Below are positions 9,901-16,502 of a stretch of DNA of 64,000 nucleotides, piece by piece (within the stretch, counting starts at the first letter, position 1; every line of letters begins with the position of its first letter). Origin of the DNA: an uncultured Dehalococcoidia bacterium (GTDB taxonomy: Bacteria > Chloroflexota > Dehalococcoidia > Lucifugimonadales > UBA3495); the NCBI GenBank assembly GCA_958296225.1, contig OY282456.1, positions 3,814,523-3,878,522 of the forward strand. Direction: 5' to 3'. Position numbers and translations under genes: made by a program. Under the pieces are notes generated by a model. That model ran no database searches, had not been told where the DNA came from, and saw nothing but the letters and a program-made list of their open reading frames with translations.

Positions 9901-9979
9901 GCTGATTGACAACGAGCGCCCCGGCGAGCGGCGGGTCCTCTGCGAGCGGGAAGACGGGGCCGCCGACTCCAACCGCTGA
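6902..9979 (+). CDS. Secreted tandem alpha/beta-hydrolase (TAP-like), two fused copies
   Basis: A 1025-aa protein made of an N-terminal signal peptide (cut likely after 'SPALA', about residue 28), a Pro/Thr-rich linker, and two similar alpha/beta-hydrolase units (about 40-510 and 545-1020). Each has 'YLLVNPGGPG', 'DIVGFDPRGVG', 'RDMDEIRKALGAEQVSYLGF', and C-terminal 'GGGVPILVVGN..DP' and His motifs of tripeptidyl-aminopeptidase-like hydrolases. Copy 2 has the usual nucleophile elbow GFSYG (Ser 722). Copy 1 reads GFSSYG (230-235): one extra TCC codon breaks G-x-S-x-G, so copy 1 may be inactive or altered. Copy 1 also contains a 24-base perfect tandem repeat at 8102-8149 (RATEQQDD twice); copy 2 has an acidic run near residue 760. 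Exported or surface location is inferred. Confidence 0.85.
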   Translation: MKQLCAVIILTLAIAASAVWGGSPALAAVPTPTPEPTPAGERIDWNRCGSLECGSIQVPADYRDPEAGSIRIAVNVHRATSPEKRIGYLLVNPGGPGASGTLYVFENRARFSDAIIEHFDIVGFDPRGVGVSDKLVAAFEQAGLGDFQAMVGGGSEPEFACGGLGEQLALRASIDGRVDTPEEIAIGEAAANLCIDSMGAVGGRLHSEYVARDMDEIRKALGAEQVSYLGFSSYGSALGVWYATLFPDSVRAMAVDGASNPFPFDQEEDDADELAEFAVRLEAALTACADPECPIYNDGDPVGYFRQAIAKTDLINAAANHPSAGFYGVISATFNEEDWPDLWQGLHELNENDDPSLLLEYARERSEIRELGANFLSHVNCLDQWVLDPEGQLARYTRRLDRATEQQDDRATEQQDDGIAADATVAEMLASIDVSIPDVCPFYHQFAPEPLGEAFYGGGVPILVVGNHDDPRTSFRESEEVATKVLSDGYLVETSHYKHIAYPENQCVNDHVHRALIDRVYPGARRVFCAEDRSAAPVTAPEPEPAVAGERIDWSLCESGLGLQCGFVAVPADYRDPEAGSIRIAVNVHRATSQENRIGYLLVNPGGPGGSGLETVQGVPTGRYPHKLVSHFDIVGFDPRGVGASQPDFACGGRGEQNALLGTIDGDIDTPEEIAAGEAAASLCIDSMGAVGGRLHSEYVARDMDEIRKALGAEQVSYLGFSYGSALGVWYATLFPDSVRAMVVDGAANPFPSDQEEDEEDEDEEDGDAAWEALLEKALAACVDPECPIYNDGDPVGYYRQAVAKLDLVVAAAYNDPYAGQLGVITTLYSEQRWPYLWWGLWDLNENDDPSILLVLAEIQLFGRKFGEASFTAHVNCLDSWVLHPELDRAPSLDDATDDATTDETPSAEKFPLIALLEVSFPHPCSFHYQLAAESLEGPFDGGGVPILVVGNHSDPATSFRESEELATEVLSNGYLLETDHFQHVVYPGNRCVNRHVHRALIDNERPGERRVLCEREDGAADSNR
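8102..8149 (+). repeat. Perfect 24-base tandem repeat inside the hydrolase gene
   Basis: Two exact copies of a 24-base unit (8102-8125, 8126-8149) give the repeated octapeptide DRATEQQD. It is in frame and lies in the linker before the C-terminal part of copy 1, a likely replication-slippage product. Confidence 0.85.
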
Positions 9980-10009
9980 GCAGCGGCCCGGCCCGGGGCC
10001 ATCCCTCTT

Positions 10010-10040
10010 GCTACCCGCCGCTCGCGGCGCGGCGGGTAGC
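10010..10040 (+). terminator. Strong hairpin between hydrolase and sucC
   Basis: A perfect 12-base stem GCTACCCGCCGC/GCGGCGGGTAGC with a 7-base loop. It has no T run, so it may be a terminator of the non-canonical kind or only a transcript-end stabiliser. It ends one base before the -35 box of sucC. Confidence 0.55.
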
Positions 10041-10041
10041 G

Positions 10042-10070
10042 TTGACGCCCGGCCCGCCGTGAGGCACAAT
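10042..10070 (+). promoter_or_regulatory. Promoter of sucCD
   Basis: TTGACG (10042-10047), 17-base spacer, CACAAT (10065-10070). The expected start point, about 10077, lies about 4 bases before the ATG at 10081, so the message would be leaderless; an upstream ATG at 10069 overlaps the -10 box and is unlikely to be used. Confidence 0.65.
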
Positions 10071-10080
10071 GATTGCCGCT

Positions 10081-11241
10081 ATGAAACTGCACGAGTACCA
10101 AGCTAAGACGATATTTGCCCGTTATGGCATTCCCGTACCCCAGGGCCAGCTGGCGCAAACCCCCGACGAGGCGGCCGACGCCACCGCGTCCCTCGGCGGG
10201 CGGGCCGCCATCAAGGCGCAGGTTCACGCCGGCGGGCGGGGCCTGGCCGGCGGGGTCAAGATAGTTGGCTCGCCGGAGGAAGCCCGCAGCTGCGCCGCCG
10301 GGCTGCTGGGGTCGCGGCTGGTTACGCATCAAACTGATGCCGGCGGCGTGCCGGTTGATAGCGTTCTGGTTGAAGAGCTGGCCGACATCGCCAGCGAGCT
10401 GTACGTCGCCTTGACTATTGACCGCAACCATCGCGGCCCGATGCTGATTGCCAGCGCCGCCGGCGGAATGTCCATTGAAGAGGTGGCGGCCACCAATCCC
10501 GACGCCATCATCACCGAGGCGGTGGAGCCGGCGCTGGGCCTGATGCCGTACCAATGCCGGCGTCTGGCCGCCCAGCTGGGGCTGACCGGCCCGGCGGCGC
10601 GGCAGGGCGCGGCTGTCTTTGCGGCGCTGTACCGCATTTTTGCCGAGAACGATTGCACGCTGGTTGAGGTCAACCCGCTAATCACCACCGGCGACGGCGG
10701 CGTGGTGGCGCTGGACGCCAAGATGGACGTTGAGGACGATGCCCTGTTCCGCCACGACGACCTGCGGGGACTGCGCGACCGCAGCCAGGAAGACCAACTG
10801 GAGGCCCGGGCGGCGGACGACGACATCGCCTACGTCAGCCTGGATGGCAGCGTGGGTTGTCTGGTCAACGGGGCCGGGCTGGCCATGGCGACACTGGACG
10901 TTGCCAGCGCCGCCGGGGCGGCGCCGGCCAACTTTCTGGACGTGGGCGGCGGCGCATCGGAGGAAAAAGTCGCCACTGCGGTAGGCATCATCCTGTCCGA
11001 CCCCAAGGTGGACCGGGTGCTGGTCAACATATTCGGCGGCATCCTGCGCTGCGACGTAGCCGCCCGCGGCATCGTTATGGCCTATGCGGAGCGCCGGGCC
11101 ACGCAGCCGCTGGTGGTGCGGATGCTGGGCACCAACCTGGAAGAGGGCAAAGAGATTCTGGCCCAATCCGGCCTCAACGTTACTTTCACCGACACGCTGA
11201 CCGCAGCGGCGGCGGCGCTCAGCAACGGCAAGGGCGCATAA
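10081..11241 (+). CDS. sucC: Succinate-CoA ligase, ADP/GDP-forming, beta subunit
   Basis: TCA-cycle enzyme subunit that, with SucD, interconverts succinyl-CoA and succinate while making ATP or GTP. The N-terminus '[20 protein letters not shown]' is the classic start of the family and supports ATG 10081 rather than the ATG four codons upstream. An ATP-grasp domain follows ('[13 protein letters not shown]', 'VEVNPLI', 'ALDAKM'), then the ligase CoA-binding-type domain with '[11 protein letters not shown]', '[13 protein letters not shown]' and '[13 protein letters not shown]'. Length 386 aa is normal. sucD begins 4 bases after its stop, so they are one operon. Confidence 0.95.
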   Translation: MKLHEYQAKTIFARYGIPVPQGQLAQTPDEAADATASLGGRAAIKAQVHAGGRGLAGGVKIVGSPEEARSCAAGLLGSRLVTHQTDAGGVPVDSVLVEELADIASELYVALTIDRNHRGPMLIASAAGGMSIEEVAATNPDAIITEAVEPALGLMPYQCRRLAAQLGLTGPAARQGAAVFAALYRIFAENDCTLVEVNPLITTGDGGVVALDAKMDVEDDALFRHDDLRGLRDRSQEDQLEARAADDDIAYVSLDGSVGCLVNGAGLAMATLDVASAAGAAPANFLDVGGGASEEKVATAVGIILSDPKVDRVLVNIFGGILRCDVAARGIVMAYAERRATQPLVVRMLGTNLEEGKEILAQSGLNVTFTDTLTAAAAALSNGKGA

Positions 11242-11245
11242 GATT

Positions 11246-12139
11246 ATGGGCATCCTACTCAACGAGCAGTCCCGGGTGCTGGTGCAGGGCATAACCGGAC
11301 GCGAAGGCAGTTTTCACGCCCGCGCCTGCAAGGAGTACGGCACGCAGCTGGTGGCCGGCGTAACGCCGGGCCGGGGCGGGCAGCTGTTTGACGACGCAGT
11401 GCCGGTTTTCGACTCGGTGGGCGAGGCGGTGGCCGCTACCGGAGCCAACGTGTCGCTTATCTTTGTGCCGCCGGCTTTTGCGGCGGACGCCATCGCCGAG
11501 TCGGTGGACGCCGGTATCCCCCTGCTGGCCTGCATCACCGAGGGGATTCCGGTGCAGGACATGGTGGGCCTCTATCGCTACGTGCAGGCCAACTCGGTGC
11601 GCCTGATTGGGCCGAACTGCCCCGGTTTGATTAATCCGGGGGCGCGCTGCAAGGTGGGCATTATGCCCGGCGATATTCACCTGCCGGGCCGGGTGGGGGT
11701 GGTTTCCCGCAGCGGCACGCTGACTTACGAAGCGGTGGGGCAGCTGACCGACCTGGGCATCGGGCAATCGTCGTGCGTGGGCATTGGCGGCGACCCGATT
11801 ATCGGCAGCAGCTTTGTGGACATCCTGCGACTGTACAACGACGACCCGGATACGGATATGGTGGTGTTCATCGGGGAAATCGGCGGGACGATGGAGCAGG
11901 AAGCCGCCGAGTACATCGGTTCCGCAGAGTTCACCAAGCCGGTGTGCGCGCTGATTGTGGGGGCTACCGCGCCGTCAGGCAAGCGGATGGGCCACGCCGG
12001 GGCCATCATTACTGGCGAATCGGCGACGGCGGCGTCCAAGACGCGGGCGCTGGAGCGGGCCGGGGCGGTGATTATCCCGACGCCGGCGGATATTGGGGCG
12101 ACGGCGCGGGGGATGTTGGGGGAAGTGGGGCAGGGCTAA
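11246..12139 (+). CDS. sucD: Succinate-CoA ligase, alpha subunit
   Basis: Partner of SucC; binds CoA and carries the phosphohistidine. Seen here are the Rossmann CoA-binding start ('[20 protein letters not shown]'), 'GVTPGRGGQ', '[10 protein letters not shown]', '[17 protein letters not shown]', '[11 protein letters not shown]' and the '[10 protein letters not shown]' loop with the His that is phosphorylated. The 297-aa length fits the family. The TAA stop at 12137-12139 overlaps the stop of the oppositely oriented doc pseudogene, so the two are convergent without any spacer. Confidence 0.95.
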   Translation: MGILLNEQSRVLVQGITGREGSFHARACKEYGTQLVAGVTPGRGGQLFDDAVPVFDSVGEAVAATGANVSLIFVPPAFAADAIAESVDAGIPLLACITEGIPVQDMVGLYRYVQANSVRLIGPNCPGLINPGARCKVGIMPGDIHLPGRVGVVSRSGTLTYEAVGQLTDLGIGQSSCVGIGGDPIIGSSFVDILRLYNDDPDTDMVVFIGEIGGTMEQEAAEYIGSAEFTKPVCALIVGATAPSGKRMGHAGAIITGESATAASKTRALERAGAVIIPTPADIGATARGMLGEVGQG

Positions 12140-12668
12140 TCCGCAGCCGTCAGTTCACCAAACGCCTCAATGATTAGTTCCCAGTATCGGGGGTTGCTAT
12201 CCATTGACATCATCAGACGCACTACACGCTCCAGGCTGAGGCTGTTGCGACGCAGCCATTCCATTACCGGCTTCAAATCCTACCCGTATCGCCCGGATGC
12301 GATAGCAACGCTCATCTCTACTGCCTCATCCTGCAGCGCAATGAGAGCGTATCCGTTAAGGGTCAAGATTATATGGCAGCAGATTAACCCCATCCGTTTG
12401 TTGCCGTCGATGAACGGGGATGGTTGAGAGTCAGGTAGCACCACAAGGCAGCCGCCTTTTCGTACAAACCGTGGTAAAGGTACTGACCGCCAAAGGATTG
12501 CCGCGGCTGGGCCAAGGCGGATTCCAGCTTGCCCCGGCCCCGGTCGCCATCCAAATATTGATAGTCAGGCACCGGGTCGGGGTAATCTCGGAAAAAATCC
12601 GACACCATTACGGTAAGGTTTCGCTCGACTTCATCCAAAGTGATGAAGCGGTATTCTCTCTCGGTCAA
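12136..12668 (-). pseudogene. doc: Broken Doc/Fic-type toxin gene (death-on-curing family)
   Basis: Doc proteins are Fic-fold kinases that inactivate EF-Tu, usually paired with a Phd antitoxin. The first frame (TTG start at 12668 with a GGGAGAGG site) encodes 'ITLDEVERN...', 'RGKLESALAQPRQSFGGQYLY' (shown in family order: LESALAQP, FGGQ) and 'EKAAALWCYLTLNHP'. Then the frame changes near 12412-12422: the next frame continues 'FIDGNKRMGLICCHIILTLN', exactly the Fic motif HPFxDGNKR split after HP by a net two-base gain. The same second frame then has an in-frame TAG (12280-12282) before 'DLKPVMEWLRRNSLSLE' and its final stop. Two separate lesions make a functional product very unlikely. No Phd gene is seen upstream; a repeat protein lies there instead. 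Confidence 0.85.
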
Positions 12669-12695
12669 GAATCCTCTCCCCAGTTAACAAAGTTG

Positions 12696-12730
12696 ACAAA
12701 GCCCTCCAGTGCGTGAACGGAGGGCTTTGT
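12696..12730 (-). terminator. Terminator hairpin between repeat protein and doc remnant
   Basis: A perfect 12-base stem ACAAAGCCCTCC/GGAGGGCTTTGT with an 11-base loop. On the minus strand it follows the stop of the 12759-13058 gene by about 30 bases, and T-rich sequence follows the stem. Confidence 0.7.
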
Positions 12731-12758
12731 CTCAAAAGTGCACTCGGAGGTTCAGTAA

Positions 12759-13058
12759 TCAGCGGTTGGCCAACTCACGCAGGGCCGGGGCGTTCAGAGC
12801 CAAGGCCAGTTTGGCGGCAGCTTCGAACTGTTCCTGCCGAGCCCGGTCCAGTTTGGCGGCAGCTTCGAGATGTTCCCGCCGAGCCCGGGTCACTTTGGCG
12901 GCGGCTTCGAAATGTTCCCGCCGAGCCCGGGTCACTTTGGCGGCGGCTTCGAAATGTTCCCGCCGAGCCCGGGTCACTTTGGCGGCGGCTTCGAACTGTT
13001 CACGTTTGGCTTGTTCCGAAGTGCGCACGGGCTGCTTGGCGGTGTTCTCGGTAGCCAT
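12759..13058 (-). CDS. Small coiled-coil protein with 14-residue tandem repeats
   Basis: I do not recognise a named family. The 99-aa protein starts 'MATENTAKQPVRTSEQAK' at ATG 13058, with a GGGAGG ribosome site about 9 bases upstream. It then consists of five copies of a 14-residue unit of the type E-(Q/H)-F-E-A-A-A-K-V-T-R-A-R-R, decaying towards the C-terminus ('EQFEAAAKLALAL'). The DNA units are 42 bases and three are almost identical, so the array is young. The pattern of Phe/Ala/Val against Arg/Lys/Glu suggests a long amphipathic helix. It has its own terminator and lies just upstream of the doc remnant; whether it is an antitoxin-like partner is unknown. Confidence 0.65.
   Translation of the reverse strand: MATENTAKQPVRTSEQAKREQFEAAAKVTRARREHFEAAAKVTRARREHFEAAAKVTRARREHLEAAAKLDRARQEQFEAAAKLALALNAPALRELANR
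12800..13012 (-). repeat. Array of five 42-base tandem repeats
   Basis: Direct repeats of about 42 bases with a core CCGAGCCCGGGTCACTTT on the plus strand; the units nearest the 5' end of the gene are nearly identical, the others diverged. They encode the 14-residue repeats of the small coiled-coil protein. Confidence 0.8.
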
Positions 13059-13147
13059 TTTAACGTTCCTCCCGTTGCTTGGGGCTTGACAGCGTTGCCT
13101 TACGGCGTATGGCAATTGTAAGCGTACCGCAAAAATTCGTCAAACGG

Positions 13148-13176
13148 ATGACGTCCGTCGGCCGGCAGTGTACAAT
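13148..13176 (+). promoter_or_regulatory. Promoter of tRNA-Gly
   Basis: ATGACG (13148-13153), 17-base spacer, TACAAT (13171-13176). The predicted start is about 6 bases before the mature tRNA 5' end. Confidence 0.55.
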
Positions 13177-13188
13177 GGTAAGCACCGA

Positions 13189-13262
13189 GCGGGCGTAGCT
13201 TAGTGGTAAAGTCCCAGCCTTCCAAGCTGGCTACGTGGGTTCGATTCCCATCGCCCGCTCCA
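13189..13262 (+). tRNA. tRNA-Gly, anticodon UCC
   Basis: A full cloverleaf can be drawn: acceptor stem GCGGGCG/CGCCCGC, D arm with AGTGGTA, anticodon stem CCAGC/GCTGG closing the loop CTTCCAA (anticodon TCC), T arm GTGGGTTCGATTCCCAT, discriminator T and an encoded CCA at 13260-13262. A T run (TTTTTT) follows directly and may help termination. Confidence 0.95.
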
Positions 13263-13285
13263 TTTTTTCGCGCCAGTCAACCCCG

Positions 13286-14059
13286 TCAGGGTGGGCCGGC
13301 AATGATAGATATAGTGCGCCGGCCCAGGGGTTGCACTGGTCGGTTGTTGGGCCCGCCGGTCAGTTTCTGCATCTTTGCCGCCTGCTCCGGGGAAACCGTG
13401 CCAATCTCGCGCATTACCAGCCAGCGCACGCCTTCCGTGCAGGGCGGTGTGGTTAAAGAGCCATTGTAGCCGTAGTAACCAAGTTGCGCGGGGATGAAAG
13501 CGGCGGCTTTGGCGCCGGGTTCCAGGTCAACGGTCTCGCCAACTTCCGGGGCGGCGTCCAGCAGGGCCGACACAATGGAGCTGGGCACGCCGGCGCGGAA
13601 CAGCAGCGCGACTACCGCCAGGTTGGCGCTGTCGTCCTGGTGCACCAGATGCAGCTCCGCCGTGAAACTTTCGCCGTCCAGCGTATGCTCCGCGGGCGAG
13701 TGAAAGTGTATTCCCAGCAGCGTGTAGTTCCGGGCTCCGACGCTAATGCCGTTGCCGGGTTCGTAGTCGAGATAAATGGTGTGGCCGTTGTTGCGCGCAG
13801 AGGTTGACATACCGGGGTAGTGGAACGCAACCGGCGCGGCATCCCCCGGCGCGTATCCGGCTATGTTCACCGGGGACTGGGCCATCCCCTCGCCGCAGGC
13901 GCGGTAGTCGTCGGACAAGGACGCCCATTTATCGGGCGCGCCCGGGCCGGAATACCCCCAGCCGCCAGGGCTATGGGCCGGGGCTGTCTCGCCGTTGCAG
14001 GCGGCCAGCGCCAGAGCGGTTAAGAGCGCGATGGTGAGCAACAGTGCGGATTTAATCAT
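13286..14059 (-). CDS. Alpha-type carbonic anhydrase, lipoprotein
   Basis: Hydrates CO2 to bicarbonate outside the cytoplasm. The N-terminus is a lipoprotein signal with lipobox 'LALAAC' (Cys about residue 21). Then the family motifs follow in order: 'GWGYSGPGAPDKW', 'QSPVNI', 'NNGHTIYLDY', 'GIHFHSPAEHTLDGESF' with two zinc histidines (HFH), 'AELHLVH' with the third, and 'YGYNGSLTTPPCTEGVRW' with the substrate-site threonine. All key residues are present. Length 257 aa fits bacterial alpha enzymes. The start ATG overlaps the stop of the upstream gene 14056-14535 (ATGA overlap), so translation is probably coupled. Confidence 0.93.
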   Translation of the reverse strand: MIKSALLLTIALLTALALAACNGETAPAHSPGGWGYSGPGAPDKWASLSDDYRACGEGMAQSPVNIAGYAPGDAAPVAFHYPGMSTSARNNGHTIYLDYEPGNGISVGARNYTLLGIHFHSPAEHTLDGESFTAELHLVHQDDSANLAVVALLFRAGVPSSIVSALLDAAPEVGETVDLEPGAKAAAFIPAQLGYYGYNGSLTTPPCTEGVRWLVMREIGTVSPEQAAKMQKLTGGPNNRPVQPLGRRTISIIAGPP

Positions 14060-14535
14060 AAATCCGCTGTGGTCAGCGCGCGAGTCGTCGCATCCCGGAG
14101 GGCGGCGGCGTCCAGCGTGGCGGTCAGTTCGTTGGACTCGTTCAGGCTGAAATTTTCTTCCTGCCGGAACTCGTCCAGCACGGCGGCGATGGCGTCGCCA
14201 CGTTCCGCATCGGATGCGGCGGCCAGGGCGGGCAGGCTGCCGGCGCTGACGTGACGCTCAATTTCGGCGGTGAGCAGCTCTGTCTCCACCACGCGGCGCT
14301 GAATCAGCCCGATGTTTTGCAGATTGCGGCCCAGGTAGCAGCCGCCGAACTGCATAATCTCGCACTCGCGCCCTTCCAGTCCGTCGATTTCGGCGAACCA
14401 GTGGTAGCGGGGTTCCAGCTCGTGCTCGGTCAAGTAGTCGCGCACCAGCCGGTCTTCGGCGGCGGGGTCTTGCGGGTCAAATACCAGCTTGACGGTGTGC
14501 ATCATCAGGCCGGCGGGTTCAACGGTGATGTACAT
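14056..14535 (-). CDS. Hypothetical protein, 159 aa
   Basis: I do not recognise the family. The product is acidic, without signal peptide or membrane segment. Visible features are a central 'YHWFAEIDGLEGRECEIMQF' segment and a Ser/Ala/Glu-rich helical second half. A clear AGGAGG ribosome site lies 8 bases before the ATG at 14535. Its last bases overlap the start of the carbonic anhydrase gene, so it belongs to the same transcript; the gene upstream (14560-15612) ends 24 bases before it. A role linked to the anhydrase is possible but not supported by sequence. Confidence 0.65.
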   Translation of the reverse strand: MYITVEPAGLMMHTVKLVFDPQDPAAEDRLVRDYLTEHELEPRYHWFAEIDGLEGRECEIMQFGGCYLGRNLQNIGLIQRRVVETELLTAEIERHVSAGSLPALAAASDAERGDAIAAVLDEFRQEENFSLNESNELTATLDAAALRDATTRALTTADL

Positions 14536-14559
14536 GGTTCAGCCTCCTGATTGGCTGGG

Positions 14560-15612
14560 TCAGCCGGCCACGGCGCGGACGATGCGGTCAACGTTGTCGG
14601 GGCCGGGGGCAACGGTCTTGTTGTCCACCAGGCGCATAGCTTCTACGATGGCGTCGTGGTAGGGAGTGGCGACGCCGGTTTCGCGGCCCTTTTCGCAGAT
14701 GAGGCCGTTCATAAAGTCCACTTCGGACTTGCGGCCTTTGTGCACGTCCTGGGCCATGGAGGCCAGCCAGTTGACGCGGCCGCCGGCCTGGGACAAGCGG
14801 CCGTCCAGCTCTTCAAAGACGTCGCCCCGGTCGGCATCGGCCCAGGTTGCGGCGGAGATGCCGTTGATGTCCACCACATTGAGGCCCTGGGCCAGACCGA
14901 CTTGCGCGCCTTCTTTGGCCAGCTGGATGCGGATGCGGCGCACGGCGGCGTTTTCGGCCATATCCTGGCTGCCCAGCGTACTCATGGCGGAGATGGCGTT
15001 GCCCATTCCGTTCTGGCAGAGTTTGGCCCACCGCTCGCCCCGCAGGTTGTCGGTGGCATAGGCGGCGTCGATGTGGTCCAGTTTGGCGGCTAGGGCCTGG
15101 GAGCGCGGGGTGACGGCGCCGGTGTTCTCACCGATGCGAAACACGGTGTGGCCGTGGTCCCGGCCGGGCGCGCCGCCCCGGTTGACGTGGGCGGGTTCCC
15201 AAAGGGCGACTTCGATATGGGAGGCGATGCAGCCCAACTGTCGCTCGGGGCCGACGATGGCGGCGATGGTGGGGTCGTTCCAGCAGTTCTGGATGGACAC
15301 GAAGGCGCCGTCGTCCTTGACGTAGCGCTTGATGAAGTGGGTGGCCCACTCGGTATCGTAGGATTTGACGGTGATAAAGGCATAGTCGAAGGGTTCAGTG
15401 ATGTTCTGGGCGTCGGTCAGGTGCATGGCGTTGACGGGCACGGTGAAGTCGCCCTGGCTGCCGCTGGCCCGCAGACCCGCGGCGCGCATTTTCTCTACGT
15501 GCTCGGGCCACATATCAATGAAGGTGATGTCGTCCTCGCCGGCCTGGACGAGGAAAGCGCCCACGTAGCTGCCGACGGCGCCGGGGCCCATGATTACGAT
15601 GCGGTCTGTCAT
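14560..15612 (-). CDS. Ketopantoate reductase family (PanE/ApbA) oxidoreductase
   Basis: NADP-dependent 2-hydroxyacid-forming reductase fold; the family type reduces ketopantoate in CoA synthesis, but many paralogues act on other substrates. The N-terminal dinucleotide motif is 'IVIMGPGAVGSYVGA'. The C-terminal domain has the catalytic-lysine region 'GERWAKLCQNGMGNAIS' and the 'KSEVDFMNG' motif with the conserved Ser and Asp, followed by 'GRETGVATPYHDAIVEAMR'. At 350 aa it is longer than typical PanE (about 300). AGGAG lies 9 bases before ATG 15612. Other pantothenate genes are not nearby, so I do not assign panE. Confidence 0.82.
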   Translation of the reverse strand: MTDRIVIMGPGAVGSYVGAFLVQAGEDDITFIDMWPEHVEKMRAAGLRASGSQGDFTVPVNAMHLTDAQNITEPFDYAFITVKSYDTEWATHFIKRYVKDDGAFVSIQNCWNDPTIAAIVGPERQLGCIASHIEVALWEPAHVNRGGAPGRDHGHTVFRIGENTGAVTPRSQALAAKLDHIDAAYATDNLRGERWAKLCQNGMGNAISAMSTLGSQDMAENAAVRRIRIQLAKEGAQVGLAQGLNVVDINGISAATWADADRGDVFEELDGRLSQAGGRVNWLASMAQDVHKGRKSEVDFMNGLICEKGRETGVATPYHDAIVEAMRLVDNKTVAPGPDNVDRIVRAVAG

Positions 15613-15624
15613 AGTGTTTGCTCC

Positions 15625-15993
15625 TTATGCAGCGTGGTCCGGGGATGTGGCCGGCGTGGCGACGGCCGGTTGGGGTTGGCTGGGGGAGTGGATGACGGCG
15701 TAACAGCGGAGGATTTCATCGCGCCAGCGCTGCGGGATGCGATGCCAGTCTTTCAGGTCAACGATGTAGGGCAGCCGGGTTTCGGAGAGGTCGTCGCGCA
15801 AATCCTCCAGCGCACCCGCTGGCAGCGGCTGGTCGCCCATCACTGCCAGGTCAAGGTCGGAGTATTCCCACGAATGCCCGGAGACGCGGGAGCCGTAGGC
15901 CCACACTTCCCGGTCGGGGAGGCAGCGTTGCAGGATGCCGGTCACCATTTTCAGGTGTTGGGGGGTGATGTCAACCCGGGATAGCGGTATCAT
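15625..15993 (-). CDS. MNT-type nucleotidyltransferase (antitoxin of HEPN/MNT pair)
   Basis: Minimal nucleotidyltransferase domain. The signature is 'VWAYGSRVSGHSWEYSDLDL': GSR-x2-G followed by the catalytic S-D-L-D carboxylates, about residues 31-50. In characterised pairs such an enzyme AMP-modifies and so silences its HEPN RNase partner. The gene starts inside the end of the HEPN-like gene (ATGA overlap at 15990-15993), the usual arrangement. A Pro/Ala/Thr-rich C-terminal tail of about 20 residues ('SQPQPAVATPATSPDHAA') is unusual for the family. Confidence 0.82.
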   Translation of the reverse strand: MIPLSRVDITPQHLKMVTGILQRCLPDREVWAYGSRVSGHSWEYSDLDLAVMGDQPLPAGALEDLRDDLSETRLPYIVDLKDWHRIPQRWRDEILRCYAVIHSPSQPQPAVATPATSPDHAA

Positions 15994-16418
15994 TCTATCC
16001 TCGCGCGCAGTATGACGATTAGCCGGTTCACGGCGTCGTGCAAGGCTGGGGCCGCGGCGACAATACGCGCGACGGCATCCTCGTCAAAGTACTCATGGGC
16101 GGTAGCGTTGCGGCGTTCCCGGAATTCGAGCCATTCGTCCGGCGGCCCGGTCAGACCGTTACGGGCAGCGATACGGATAATATCGGGATTGCGCATTATA
16201 CCCGCCTGACTGGGGGAAAGGACGTAATCGGCGACATAGCGGCGGATGGCATTGAACGCCTGTTCGTAGGTGAACTCGTAGCCCTTGACTACGGCGGCCT
16301 GGAGCATATCGTAGAGAGAATGTTCCGCGTCCGTTTCGGCATAGCGGGCAAGGAAGCTGCCAAAACGGGCGTTGGCAGCTTCCAGCCCGTCGAGGTTGAT
16401 GCGACGTTCCGTAGTCAT
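15990..16418 (-). CDS. HI0074-like/HEPN domain protein (toxin of MNT/HEPN pair)
   Basis: Nucleotidyltransferase substrate-binding or HEPN-type protein of 142 aa, all alpha-helical. The signature near residue 105 is 'FRERRNATAHEYF', matching the R-x4-6-H motif of HEPN RNases (R..NxxxH). The N-terminal part, 'LARYAETDAEHSLYDMLQAA' and 'YEFTYEQAFNAIRRY', matches HI0074-type proteins. It comes first in the two-gene unit and overlaps the MNT gene by 4 bases. Whether it is a toxin RNase or only a binding partner is not shown by sequence alone. Confidence 0.8.
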   Translation of the reverse strand: MTTERRINLDGLEAANARFGSFLARYAETDAEHSLYDMLQAAVVKGYEFTYEQAFNAIRRYVADYVLSPSQAGIMRNPDIIRIAARNGLTGPPDEWLEFRERRNATAHEYFDEDAVARIVAAAPALHDAVNRLIVILRARIE

Positions 16419-16502
16419 CAGGATTGCCCGCAGATTGAACTTGCCGGCCGGCGCGGATGCCGGCAGAATTTCGCTTCCATAGTTACCCCGGCATCGCGTC
16501 CC

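Noticed and set aside
12170..12427. Short plus-strand ORF after sucD
   Set aside because: It is the mirror of the doc remnant, which has recognisable Fic motifs on the minus strand.
12800..13012. Tandem repeats as a CRISPR array
   Set aside because: Repeats are 42 bases without unique spacers, are in a coding frame, and no cas genes are present.
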